Shown: one piece after another, positions 16,767-25,587 of the stretch
Layout of the letters: each line of letters starts with the position of its first letter
How positions within the stretch are numbered: position 1 is the stretch's first letter
From: Bosea sp. F3-2
GTDB lineage: Bacteria > Pseudomonadota > Alphaproteobacteria > Rhizobiales > Beijerinckiaceae
Reading direction: 5' to 3'
NCBI RefSeq assembly: GCF_008253865.1
Contig: NZ_CP042331.1
Coordinates: 5,855,501 to 5,919,500 of the forward strand
Length of the DNA: 64,000 nt
Translations under genes and position numbers: made by a program
Notes under the pieces: model-generated
Database searches by the model: none
The model's input: the letters and a program-made list of their open reading frames with translations, nothing else
What the model was told of the DNA's origin: nothing

Positions 16767-17516
16767 ATGCCCTTCCGCGCCTCGATCCTGACGCTCTACC
16801 CGGAGATGTTTCCGGGGCCGCTTGGCATTTCGCTGGCGGGCGAGGGGCTGCGCAAGGGGCTGTGGTCCCTCGATACCCACCAGATCCGCGACCACGGCAT
16901 CGGTCGTCATCGCAATGTCGATGACAACCCGGCCGGCGGCGGCGCCGGCATGGTGCTGCGTTGCGACGTGCTGGCGGCGGCGATCGACGCGGCGGTGCCG
17001 GCGGATGACCTGCGTCCGCGCCTTTTGATGTCGCCGCGCGGGCGTCCGCTCCAGCAGCGCCAGGTGCGCGAATGGGCGGAGGGCCCCGGCCTCGTCGTCG
17101 TCTGCGGGCGGTTCGAGGGCGTCGACGAGCGCGTGATCGAAGGGCGCAACCTCGTCGAGGTCTCGATCGGCGACTACATCCTCTCCGGCGGTGAGATGGC
17201 CGCGCTGACGCTGCTCGATGCCTGTGTCCGTCTCATTCCCGGCGTGATGGGCAAGGTAGCCTCAGGTGAGGATGAGAGCTTCGAGAACGGGCTGCTCGAA
17301 TATCCTCATTACACGAGGCCGCGCGAATGGGAGGGCAGGGGCCTGCCGGACGCACTGCTCTCCGGCGACCATGCCCGCATCGCGAAATGGCGGCGCGAGC
17401 AGGCGGAGAAGATCACGCGGGAGAGACGGCCGGATTTGCTCGCTTCTCCTTCTCCCCCTGCGGGAGAAGGTGCCCCGAAGGGGCGGATGAGGGGTCGCAC
17501 CGCGGATTCTGATTAG
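16767..17516 (+). CDS. trmD: tRNA (guanine37-N1)-methyltransferase
   Basis: 249-residue SPOUT enzyme making m1G37. The knot region S-I-G-D-Y-I-L-S-G-G-E-M-A-A-L (about 133-147), N-terminal L-T-L-Y-P-E-M-F and D-D-x-P-x-G-G-G-A-G-M-V are present. The last 24 or so residues (from about 17444) are translated from a palindromic repeat (17447-17604) and are unlike normal TrmD ends. The canonical next gene rplS is not here; a convergent rhodanese gene follows. Confidence 0.93.
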   Translation: MPFRASILTLYPEMFPGPLGISLAGEGLRKGLWSLDTHQIRDHGIGRHRNVDDNPAGGGAGMVLRCDVLAAAIDAAVPADDLRPRLLMSPRGRPLQQRQVREWAEGPGLVVVCGRFEGVDERVIEGRNLVEVSIGDYILSGGEMAALTLLDACVRLIPGVMGKVASGEDESFENGLLEYPHYTRPREWEGRGLPDALLSGDHARIAKWRREQAEKITRERRPDLLASPSPPAGEGAPKGRMRGRTADSD

Positions 17517-17604
17517 CGGAATTGCAGGCGGTCCGGAAAGGGCAGCGCGCCCCCTCATCCGTCAGCGCTTCGCGCTGCCGCCTTCTCCCGCAAGGGGAGA
17601 AGGG
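17447..17604. repeat. Palindromic repeat, CTTCTCCC-type, copy 1
   Basis: Outer arms CTTCTCCCCCTGCGGGAGAAGG and CCTTCTCCCGCAAGGGGAGAAG, each a hairpin, enclosing GGATGAGGGG / CCCCTCATCC inverted arms. It overlaps the 3' end of trmD and touches the 3' end of the rhodanese gene at 17608. Copy 2 is at 30347-30482. Confidence 0.85.
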
Positions 17605-17607
17605 ACC

Positions 17608-18030
17608 TCACGGATACTCCGCCACCGGCAGCTTCTCAGCCAGCCACCCGCCCGGCCCCAATACACCACCCCGCACAGCCGCAAGATCGCGCCAGCCGCG
17701 TCCGGCGAGCTTCTGCGCGACGGCAACCGCCTGCGCACCGGTGCGATCGATCAGAACGATGCGCTTGCCGGGGTTGTCGAGACGAAGCCCGGCGATCCTG
17801 ACCTCGAAGGCGGGCGCGTCGGCGTCGATCGGCACGGCGCCCTGTGGCAGGCCGGTATCGGCCCATTCCTCCGCGCTGCGGATATCGATCAGCACGATCC
17901 GTTTTGCCAATGCCGCTTCAAACGCTTCGCGCGGGGAGAGCGTATTCGCGCTTTGCCCGAAAACGAAACTGGCCGGGAGCACGAGGCTCCCGGCCAGAAC
18001 AGTTCGGCGCGTTGCGGCGCCTCTCGTCAT
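17608..18030 (-). CDS. Exported rhodanese-like protein lacking the catalytic cysteine
   Basis: 140 residues. A twin-arginine-like signal (T-R-R-T-V-L-A-G-S) precedes a single rhodanese domain (about 32-135: L-I-D-I-R-S-A-E-E-W-A-D-T-G, then L-I-D-R-T-G-A-Q-A-V-A-V-A-Q-K-L). In active rhodaneses the residue before R-T-G or R-S-G is Cys; here it is Asp, so sulfur transfer is not expected. It begins 4 nt after the aminotransferase stop and is probably its operon partner. A binding or structural role is possible. Confidence 0.82.
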   Translation of the reverse strand: MTRGAATRRTVLAGSLVLPASFVFGQSANTLSPREAFEAALAKRIVLIDIRSAEEWADTGLPQGAVPIDADAPAFEVRIAGLRLDNPGKRIVLIDRTGAQAVAVAQKLAGRGWRDLAAVRGGVLGPGGWLAEKLPVAEYP

Positions 18031-18034
18031 CCGC

Positions 18035-19237
<1,203 letters not shown>

Positions 19238-19359
19238 GGGACTGGTCTCCGGAGGAGCGGGAGGGTGAGCGCCCGATGAGGCGCGCGCGTGGTTTATGAC
19301 TCGGCGGCCGTGATCGCAAGCGCAACTGCTTGATGTTTTGCAGAAGCGTCATGAATTTA

Positions 19360-19518
19360 GAGCCTCTAACAAAATCCGGAGGGGTCTCGATGGGCTTTGG
19401 AGGGCCGCCTGCGGCGTCGGAGCGACTTGCCGATATCAAAAATATCGGCTTCGCGCTCCTCCTGGCATCCGTCTCCTCCAAAGCCCATCGAGACCCCTCC
19501 GGATTTTGTTAGAGGCTC
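19360..19518. repeat. 159-bp element with 43-bp perfect inverted repeats
   Basis: Arms 19360-19402 and 19476-19518 are exact reverse complements (start GAGCCTCTAACAAAATCC). The 73-nt centre has further pairing, including GGAGCG/CGCTCC and GCCGATA/TATCGGC around an A-rich loop. The whole can form a near-continuous cruciform or RNA hairpin. It lies between divergent aspC and yaiI. It shows no similarity to the other repeat families here and has no coding content. Confidence 0.9.
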
Positions 19519-19563
19519 ATGGAGCGGTTTGCCCTTGCGGCCACAGCATGCGAAGGCCGGGGC

Positions 19564-20043
19564 ATGACGAGCGCTGCCGCAACCATCGCGATCTATGTCG
19601 ATGCCGACGCCTGCCCGGTGAAGCCGGAGATCTACCGCGTCGCCGAGCGGCATCGCATCAAGGTGTTCGTCGTCGCCAACAGCTTCATCAATGTGCCGCG
19701 CGAGCCCTCGATCGAGCGCGTCACGGTCTCCGGCGGCTTCGACGCCGCCGATGACTGGATCGCCGAGCGTGTCGGGCGCGGCGCGATCGTCGTCACCGCC
19801 GACATCCCGCTGGCCGATCGCTGCATCAAGGCCGGCGCTGATGTGATCGGGCCGACCGGCAAGCCCTTCACCGAAGCCTCGATCGGCATGGCGCTGGCGA
19901 CGCGGGACATGATGGAGGATCTGCGCGCGATGGGGACCGTGCAAGGCGGGCCGAAGCCGTTCTCGCAGAAGGACCGTTCCGCCTTCCTCCAGGCGCTCGA
20001 TCTCGCGATCCAGCGGCTCAGGCGGGCGGGGTTCGGTGGGTAG
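19564..20043 (+). CDS. yaiI: YaiI/YqxD family protein (UPF0178, DUF188)
   Basis: 159-residue conserved protein with the family N terminus I-Y-V-D-A-D-A-C-P-V-K, followed by V-A-N-S-F-I-N-V-P, D-A-A-D-D-W-I-A-E and G-A-I-V-V-T-A-D-I-P-L-A. The fold resembles PIN/NYN nucleases and the Asp residues are conserved, but no function is established. The start at 19564 (M-T-S-A-A-A-T) is chosen because the domain begins directly after it; an in-frame ATG 45 nt upstream abuts the palindrome. Confidence 0.9.
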   Translation: MTSAAATIAIYVDADACPVKPEIYRVAERHRIKVFVVANSFINVPREPSIERVTVSGGFDAADDWIAERVGRGAIVVTADIPLADRCIKAGADVIGPTGKPFTEASIGMALATRDMMEDLRAMGTVQGGPKPFSQKDRSAFLQALDLAIQRLRRAGFGG

Positions 20044-20150
20044 CATCCTCTTTTCGATCGGCTGCCCGACCCGCGCTGGATGTAATGGGCGGAAGGCCGA
20101 AGATGGGAACAGCTAGCGCTGCACAGGCGATCGAGATGGCCGCGCGCGAC

Positions 20151-20304
20151 TCCCCTCCCCCTTGTGGGGAGGGGATGGGGGTGGGGGTCGCTCCGCTTGG
20201 TGACCGGTCTGACATCTCGCCCGACCAGCGCCGCCTCACGTCGACACGCTGCACCCGGTGTCCGACCCCCCACCCCTATCCCCTCCCCACAAGGGGGAGG
20301 GGAA
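20151..20304. repeat. Palindromic repeat, CCCTCCCCCTTGTGGGGAGG type
   Basis: Two hairpins made of CCTCCCCCTTGTGGGGAGG-like arms, inverted relative to each other around a 100-nt centre. It occupies part of the 514-bp gap between yaiI and the TctC gene; no gene is seen in that gap. Confidence 0.8.
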
Positions 20305-20312
20305 GAGCTTCC

Positions 20313-20418
20313 CGTCATGGCGCGACTCGCGTCGTTGCTCCTTAGCGAAGCAATCCAGGGAGACGTAGAGCTCTGCCGCCCCTGGATTGCTTCGTCGCTG
20401 TCGCTCCTCGCAATGACG
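20313..20418. repeat. Palindromic repeat, GCAATCCAGG type
   Basis: Inverted arms GCGAAGCAATCCAGGG and CCCTGGATTGCTTCG, with outer GTCATGGCGCGACTCG-like and CGCAATGACGG ends. It is next to the repeat at 20151-20304. Confidence 0.75.
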
Positions 20419-20557
20419 GTGGAGCGGCAGGAGGGAACGAGCCGGGCAGAAAGAGTTGGCGGCTATGACTTTCGCCCCGCTGGACGTTCGCGGCCGTTGC
20501 CCGTAAATCCCCCGCCCAATCAATGCCTCGCCGCACGGGCGGGGCCGGAGGACGTTC

Positions 20558-21532
20558 ATGTCGTTGACCCGCCGTTCCACGCTCGGCCTGATGGCCGGCG
20601 CCGTCTTTGCTCCGTCGATCGTCCGGGCCGAGAGCTTCCCCAGCAAGGTCATTACCCTGGTCGTGCCTTATCCGGCAGGCGGGCCGACCGACGCGATCGC
20701 GCGCTTCGTCGCGCAGGATCTGTCAACCGCCTTCGGCCAGAACGTCATCGTCGATAACCGGGCCGGCGCCTCGGGCGCGGTCGGCACGCGCGCCGTCGCT
20801 CATGCGGCTCCCGACGGCTACACCATCATCTTCGGCAACAACCAGACGCACGGCAACAACATGTTCCTGTTGAAGGAGCCGGGCTACGACGCAGTCAAGG
20901 ACTTCGCGCCGCTCGCCGGCGTCGGCGCCTTCGAGCATGCCTTCGTCGTCCGCAACGACCTGCCGGCCAAGAACATCCAGGAGCTGATCGCGCTCGCCAA
21001 GGCCGATCCGGGCAAGCTGAACTACGGCTCGACCGGCGTCGGCTCCGGCTCGCATCTGGCGATGGAGCTGTTCATGCAGCGCACCGGCATCAAGATGACG
21101 CATGTGCCGTTCCGGGGCGCCGCGCCGCTGGTGCAGGAGATCGTCGCTGGCCGCATCGACATCGCCAATTCGACCCTGCCGAGCGTGCTGGAGCAGATCA
21201 ACGGCGGTGCCCTGCGGGCGCTCGCCCTCGCCAGCCCCGAGCGCAACCCGCGCGCCAAGGACATTCCGACGCTGCGCGAGCAGGGCGTCACCAATGCCGA
21301 CGCGGATTCCTGGGCGGCGTTCTTCGCCCCCGTGAAGACGCCGGACGCCGTGCTCGACACGCTGTCCAAGGCGGTCATCGCCTCGCTGAACAAGCCCGAG
21401 ACCCGTGAGGCCATCCTGAAGCTCGGCTTCACGCTCAAGGTGCGCGATCCGGCGGCGTTCAGGCCCTATCACGTCCAGGAAATCGCGACCTGGAAGCAGA
21501 TCATCGCTGAGGCCGGCGTGAAGCCGGAGTAA
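20558..21532 (+). CDS. Tripartite tricarboxylate transporter substrate-binding protein (TctC/Bug)
   Basis: 324-residue periplasmic binding protein of the Bug family. An exported N terminus (T-R-R-S-T-L-G-L-M-A-G-A-V-F, possible Tat signal) is followed by the family start F-P-S-K-V-I-T-L-V-V-P-Y-P-A-G-G-P-T-D and the G-S-T-G-V-G-S-G-S-H-L motif near residue 157. TctA/TctB membrane subunits are not adjacent; orphan Bug proteins are common in Bosea- and Bordetella-like genomes. Ligand likely a carboxylate (inference). A GGAGG-type site precedes ATG. Confidence 0.88.
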   Translation: MSLTRRSTLGLMAGAVFAPSIVRAESFPSKVITLVVPYPAGGPTDAIARFVAQDLSTAFGQNVIVDNRAGASGAVGTRAVAHAAPDGYTIIFGNNQTHGNNMFLLKEPGYDAVKDFAPLAGVGAFEHAFVVRNDLPAKNIQELIALAKADPGKLNYGSTGVGSGSHLAMELFMQRTGIKMTHVPFRGAAPLVQEIVAGRIDIANSTLPSVLEQINGGALRALALASPERNPRAKDIPTLREQGVTNADADSWAAFFAPVKTPDAVLDTLSKAVIASLNKPETREAILKLGFTLKVRDPAAFRPYHVQEIATWKQIIAEAGVKPE

Positions 21533-21577
21533 GCGGCACGTTCGATCGGCTTCGACGGCCGAACGTTTCCAGTGGCC

Positions 21578-21683
21578 GTCATTCCGGCCAAGCCGCGTGA
21601 GCGGCGCCGAGCCGGAATCCATCGTAGAGCGCCAACGCCCTTCGATGGATTCCGGGTCTTCGCTTCGCTCCGCCCGGAATGAC
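21578..21683. repeat. Palindromic repeat, GTCATTCCGG family
   Basis: 106-bp copy between the TctC gene and the dehydrogenase gene, with GGAATCCATC/GATGGATTCC inner arms. Confidence 0.85.
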
Positions 21684-21719
21684 GGTGCCTTTTGCTGTCC
21701 CGGCAGGAGAGCCTTGCCC

Positions 21720-23024
21720 ATGAATCTGATGCCCAAGCTCGCCGCCCGTCGTGAGGCGGGGAAGCCCGTGCGCGCGGCGCTGATCGGCGCCGGCAAGTTC
21801 GGCTCGATGTTCCTGTCGCAGGTGCCGCATATCGAAGGGCTCGAAGTCGCGGTTATTGCCGATCTCGATCCCGAGCGTGCCCGGGCCGCCTGCCGCAATG
21901 TCGGCTGGGACGAGGCGCGGATCGCGCGGACCCGTTTCCTCGACGACGGCGCTCAGGCAGCCCGCGCCGATGGCGTCGAGGTGGTGCTGGAAGCGACGGG
22001 GCATCCTGCCGCGGGTGCCCGGCATGCCCTCGCCGCGATCGAGGCCGGGCGCCATGTCGTCATGGTCAATGTCGAGGCAGACGTGCTGGTCGGGCCGGTG
22101 CTGGCGCGGCGCGCGAAAGCGGCCGGCGTGGTCTATTCGATGGCCTATGGCGACCAGCCGGCGCTGGTCTGCGAGATGGTCGACTGGGCGCGTGCCACCG
22201 GCTTCACCGTCGCGGCCGCCGGCAAGGGCACGAAATACCTGCCGGCCTATCACGACGTCACCCCCGACGATGTCTGGACCCATTACGGCCTGACGCCGGA
22301 GGCGGCGAGGGCGGCGGGCATGAACCCGCAGATGTTCAATTCCTTCCTCGACGGCACCAAATCCGCGATCGAGATGGCGGCGATCGCCAATGCCTGCGAG
22401 CTCGACGTGCCGGAGGCGGGTCTCGCCTTCCCGCCCTGCGGCGTCGATGACCTCGCCCATGTGCTGCGGCCGCGCGCGGTTGGCGGCCAGCTCGAACGCG
22501 ATGGCATGGTCGAGGTCGTCTCCTCCCTGGAGCGCGATGGGCGTCCGGTCTTTCGCGACCTGCGCTGGGGCGTCTATGTCGTGCTGAAGGCGCCGAACGA
22601 CTACGCCGCGGCCTGCTTCAAGCAATATGGCCTGCCGACGGATGCGACGGGCCGCTATGCGGCGATGTACAAGCCCTTCCATCTCATTGGCCTCGAACTG
22701 CCGATCTCGGTGCTGAACGCAGCTCTGAGAACCGAGCCGACCGGCACGACGCGCGGCTGGCGCGGCGATGCCGTCGCGGTCGCCAAGCGGGCGCTCAAGG
22801 CGGGCGAGATGCTGGACGGCGAGGGCGGCTACACCGTCTACGGCCGGCTGATGCCGGCGGCCGCGAGCCGAACCTGCAGCGCGCTGCCGATCGGGCTCGC
22901 CCATGGCGTCAAGCTCAAGCGCGATGTCGCAGCCGGCCAGCCGGTGACGGAAGCGGATGTGACGCTGGACGAAAGCCAACCGATCGTCTCACTTCGTCGT
23001 GAGCTCGTCGCAACGGCTTGGTGA
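21720..23024 (+). CDS. NAD(P)-binding homoserine dehydrogenase-like protein with SAF domain
   Basis: 434 residues. An N-terminal Rossmann domain (A-L-I-G-A-G-K-F-G-S-M near 22) is followed by a dehydrogenase-like central region and a C-terminal SAF-type domain (about 370-430; L-A-H-G-V-K-L-K-R-D-V-A-A-G-Q-P-V). This architecture matches COG4091 predicted homoserine dehydrogenases, whose members take part in rare sugar or carboxylate catabolism in some bacteria. The substrate here is not assigned. It lies downstream of the TctC binding protein in the same direction, perhaps a shared catabolic unit. The ATG at 21720 follows the repeat. Confidence 0.8.
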   Translation: MNLMPKLAARREAGKPVRAALIGAGKFGSMFLSQVPHIEGLEVAVIADLDPERARAACRNVGWDEARIARTRFLDDGAQAARADGVEVVLEATGHPAAGARHALAAIEAGRHVVMVNVEADVLVGPVLARRAKAAGVVYSMAYGDQPALVCEMVDWARATGFTVAAAGKGTKYLPAYHDVTPDDVWTHYGLTPEAARAAGMNPQMFNSFLDGTKSAIEMAAIANACELDVPEAGLAFPPCGVDDLAHVLRPRAVGGQLERDGMVEVVSSLERDGRPVFRDLRWGVYVVLKAPNDYAAACFKQYGLPTDATGRYAAMYKPFHLIGLELPISVLNAALRTEPTGTTRGWRGDAVAVAKRALKAGEMLDGEGGYTVYGRLMPAAASRTCSALPIGLAHGVKLKRDVAAGQPVTEADVTLDESQPIVSLRRELVATAW

Positions 23025-23073
23025 TCCGCGACGTTCCCTTCTATCTCTGGCGGGCGCGGAGGATGAGAGGGAG

Positions 23074-24213
23074 ATGTCGATGCGGCTTGTGTCTGTAGGG
23101 CAGGTGTTCGCCGCGGGAATGCTGGCGGCACTGATTGCGGACACGGCTGCGGCCCAGCAGCGCTTCCCCTCCAGCGCCGGCGAACTCGCCGTCGAGACCG
23201 TTGCCAGCGGGTTGGAGCATCCCTGGGGCCTCGCCTTCCTGCCGGACGGGCGCAAGCTCGTCACCGAACGGCCCGGCAGGCTCAGGATCGTCGATGCGGA
23301 GGGCAAACTCTCCCGGCCGATCACCGGCGTGCCCAGCGTGGTGGCGCGCGGGCAGGGCGGGTTGCTCGGCTTGGCGCTCGACCCGGCCTTCGCGCAGAAT
23401 CGCCTCGTCTACTTCTCCTTCGTCGAGCCGCGTTCGGGCGGCAGCGGCACCAGCGTCGGGCGCGGGCGCCTCAACGAGCAAGGCACGGCGCTGACCCAAG
23501 TCGAGGTGATCTTCCGGCAGATGCCGTCGATCAACTCGAACATGCATTTCGGCTCCCGCCTCGTGTTCGACAGGACAGGAGCGCTTTTCGTTACGGTCGG
23601 GGACCGCTACAGCCAGCGTAACCAGGCGCAGAACCCGGCCAATCATCTCGGCAAGGTCATCCGCATCCGCCCCGACGGCGGCGCGCCAGCCGACAACCCG
23701 AAGAAGCAGGGTTGGGCGCCCGAAATCTGGTCGATCGGCCATCGCAACGTCCAGGGCGCAGCGTTGCATCCCGAAACGGGCCGGCTCTGGACGGCCGAGC
23801 ACGGCGCGCGCGGCGGTGACGAGATCAACACGCCCAAGGCCGGACTGAACTATGGCTGGCCGGTCATCACCTATGGCGTCGACTATTCCGGTGCGAAGAT
23901 CGGGGAAGGGACGGCGAAACCCGGCATGGAGCAGCCGCTGTTCTACTGGGATCCGTCGATCGCGCCCTCCGGCGCGGCCTTCTATACTGGACCGGTCTGG
24001 CCGGCCTGGAAGAACTCGCTCTTCGTCGGCGCGCTTGCCGGCCAGATGCTGGTCCGGCTTTCGACACAGGGCGAGACGGTGACCGGCGAGGAGCGGCTGC
24101 TCACCACGATCGGCGAGCGCATCCGCGACGTGGTCCAGGGGCCGGACGGCTTCCTCTACCTGCTCACCGACGACGATAACGGCAAGATCCTGCGGGTGCG
24201 GCCGGCGAAGTGA
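23074..24213 (+). CDS. PQQ-dependent aldose sugar dehydrogenase (YliI/Asd-like)
   Basis: 379-residue periplasmic six-bladed beta-propeller. A signal peptide (to about T-A-A-A-Q) is followed by the family start V-E-T-V-A-S-G-L-E-H-P-W-G-L-A-F-L-P-D-G, the metal/PQQ-site segment N-M-H-F-G-S-R-L, G-H-R-N-V-Q-G and E-H-G-A-R-G-G-D-E-I-N. Members oxidise aldoses with PQQ; PQQ biosynthesis genes are not in this window. The start at 23074 has a GAGAGGGAG site directly upstream. It begins 49 nt after the SAF-domain dehydrogenase stop, so co-transcription is possible. Confidence 0.88.
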   Translation: MSMRLVSVGQVFAAGMLAALIADTAAAQQRFPSSAGELAVETVASGLEHPWGLAFLPDGRKLVTERPGRLRIVDAEGKLSRPITGVPSVVARGQGGLLGLALDPAFAQNRLVYFSFVEPRSGGSGTSVGRGRLNEQGTALTQVEVIFRQMPSINSNMHFGSRLVFDRTGALFVTVGDRYSQRNQAQNPANHLGKVIRIRPDGGAPADNPKKQGWAPEIWSIGHRNVQGAALHPETGRLWTAEHGARGGDEINTPKAGLNYGWPVITYGVDYSGAKIGEGTAKPGMEQPLFYWDPSIAPSGAAFYTGPVWPAWKNSLFVGALAGQMLVRLSTQGETVTGEERLLTTIGERIRDVVQGPDGFLYLLTDDDNGKILRVRPAK

Positions 24214-24235
24214 AGCCGGGCGATCGATTGGCGCC

Positions 24236-24381
24236 GTCATTCCGGGGCGCAGCGAAGCTGCGAGCCCGGAACCCATGAACACAGGTTTAAGACAAGGAAG
24301 CGCAGCCGGAGCAGCCACACCTGGCGCGACCTGTGTTCATGGGTTCCGGGCTCAAGCGCTGCGCGCTTGCCCCGGAATGAC
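24236..24381. repeat. Palindromic repeat, GTCATTCCGG family (long variant)
   Basis: 146-bp copy, arms GTCATTCCGGGGC/GCCCCGGAATGAC and inner GGAACCCATGAACACAGG/CCTGTGTTCATGGGTTCC, between convergent genes. Confidence 0.85.
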
Positions 24382-24413
24382 GGCAGCGGGTCTGCTACAA
24401 ACGAACTCCGCTC

Positions 24414-24716
24414 TCACGGCCCGCAATCCCACTCGCTTTCGACGGCGAAGACCTTGCGGGTCGAGAGGTGACCGTTCGCATCATAGAGGTCGCCGACATA
24501 GTACTCTGTGCCGGCGGCATCGCGCGTGCTGCGCTCGACCTGCAGCGACCAGCCATAGCCGAGCTGCTTGCCGCCCTGCCAGCTGCGATGGATGGCGGCC
24601 GGCGAGGCGGCAGAGAGGATGCGGGCCGTATCGCTGCTCGGGCTGCAGGTTGGGCCGGCGATCGCCGCCGCCGGGGTGAGCACGAGGCCGCAGAAGATCA
24701 ATGCCGTCTTGTTCAA
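24414..24716 (-). CDS. Small secreted protein of unknown function
   Basis: 100 residues with a signal peptide (cleavage near A-A-A-I-A-G) and two or three Cys (T-C-S near 24, W-D-C-G at the end) that could form a disulfide. The mature part has Y-Y-V-G-D-L-Y-D-A-N-G. No family recognised. The start is TTG at 24716, without a strong ribosome-binding site, so the start is tentative. Confidence 0.6.
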   Translation of the reverse strand: MNKTALIFCGLVLTPAAAIAGPTCSPSSDTARILSAASPAAIHRSWQGGKQLGYGWSLQVERSTRDAAGTEYYVGDLYDANGHLSTRKVFAVESEWDCGP

Positions 24717-24776
24717 GGCTGGTATCCCTAGTCGGTTGGTCGGTTGAGGCGCCGGCCGGGTCGAAGCGCCGTCTGC

Positions 24777-25133
24777 TCAGCCCTTGGCGTGGAAGATGAA
24801 GAAGGCCCCCGCCGCGATCAGGGCGAAGCCGATGGCGTGGTTCCAGCTCAGCGATTCCTTGAGCCAGAAGACGGAGAAGCCGGCGAAGACGGTGAGGGTG
24901 ACGACTTCCTGCAGCGTCTTGAGTTCCGCTGCCGAATAGACGGCGGAGCCGATGCGGTTGCCCGGGACCGCCAGCATGTATTCCGGCAGGGCGATCATCC
25001 AGCTTGCGAGGATGGCGAGCCAGATCGCGGTGCTCTTGTAGCTCAGATGTCCGTACCAGGCGAAGGTCATGAAGATGTTCGAGCCGAACAGCATCACGAT
25101 CGGCAGGATATGGGCGAGGCTCAGGGAGGGCAT
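24777..25133 (-). CDS. DUF486 / DMT-superfamily small membrane protein
   Basis: 118 residues, about four transmembrane helices. The pattern L-F-G-S-N-I-F-M-T-F-A-W-Y-G-H-L near the N terminus, I-A-L-P-E-Y-M-L-A-V-P-G-N-R-I-G near 45-60 and T-L-Q-E-V-V-T-L-T-V-F match the DUF486 family, related to small drug/metabolite transporters. Transport activity is unproven. Confidence 0.85.
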   Translation of the reverse strand: MPSLSLAHILPIVMLFGSNIFMTFAWYGHLSYKSTAIWLAILASWMIALPEYMLAVPGNRIGSAVYSAAELKTLQEVVTLTVFAGFSVFWLKESLSWNHAIGFALIAAGAFFIFHAKG

Positions 25134-25191
25134 GCCGGGAGCTTTCTTCGCGACGGCAGATGACGGGTGTTCGGCGCTGCTGTTCCGGCCG

Positions 25192-25452
25192 TCAGCCGAA
25201 GCGGAGCTTCATGGTGAGGATGATCAGGACGAGTAGGAGCGTCAGCGCATTGGCGGTGATGACCGGCCAGGACAGGATCTGAATGCCATAGCTCAGCCAC
25301 AGCGCAGTGCCCGCGGCAAAGAGCCCCTGCGTCCACAGCGAGATCGCACGGGTGTCGCGGGTGCGGATGGTCCGCCAGGCCTGTGGCAGCCAGCACAGGC
25401 TGGTCAGCGTGGCAGCGGCAAAGCCGAGGAGCTCGATGGCGGCTGGCGACAT
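25192..25452 (-). CDS. SemiSWEET-type transporter
   Basis: 86-residue, three-helix half-transporter. The PQ-loop motif L-C-W-L-P-Q-A-W-R-T-I-R-T-R-D-T-R-A-I-S near residue 17 and the conserved N in V-I-T-A-N-A-L-T-L near 65 identify a SemiSWEET, which dimerises to move small sugars. The start at 25452 (M-S-P-A-A-I-E-L) is chosen from the usual family N terminus; ATG at 25488 would add 12 residues. The DUF486 gene follows 58 nt downstream. Confidence 0.87.
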   Translation of the reverse strand: MSPAAIELLGFAAATLTSLCWLPQAWRTIRTRDTRAISLWTQGLFAAGTALWLSYGIQILSWPVITANALTLLLVLIILTMKLRFG

Positions 25453-25587
25453 GGCGGCGAATCGCGGGAGGAAGGTTTGCTCCCCCATAACGGAATTCGC
25501 TTCTTCGTGCCGCCATTCTCGACGGTTAACCTCCATTAACCACAGCGACCTAGCCTGCCCGAGCATCTGTCCGAATCGGTGGAGACC

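Noticed and set aside
19366..20046. 226-codon minus-strand frame including the large palindrome
   Set aside because: Runs antisense to yaiI and uses palindrome arms as its end; no domain.
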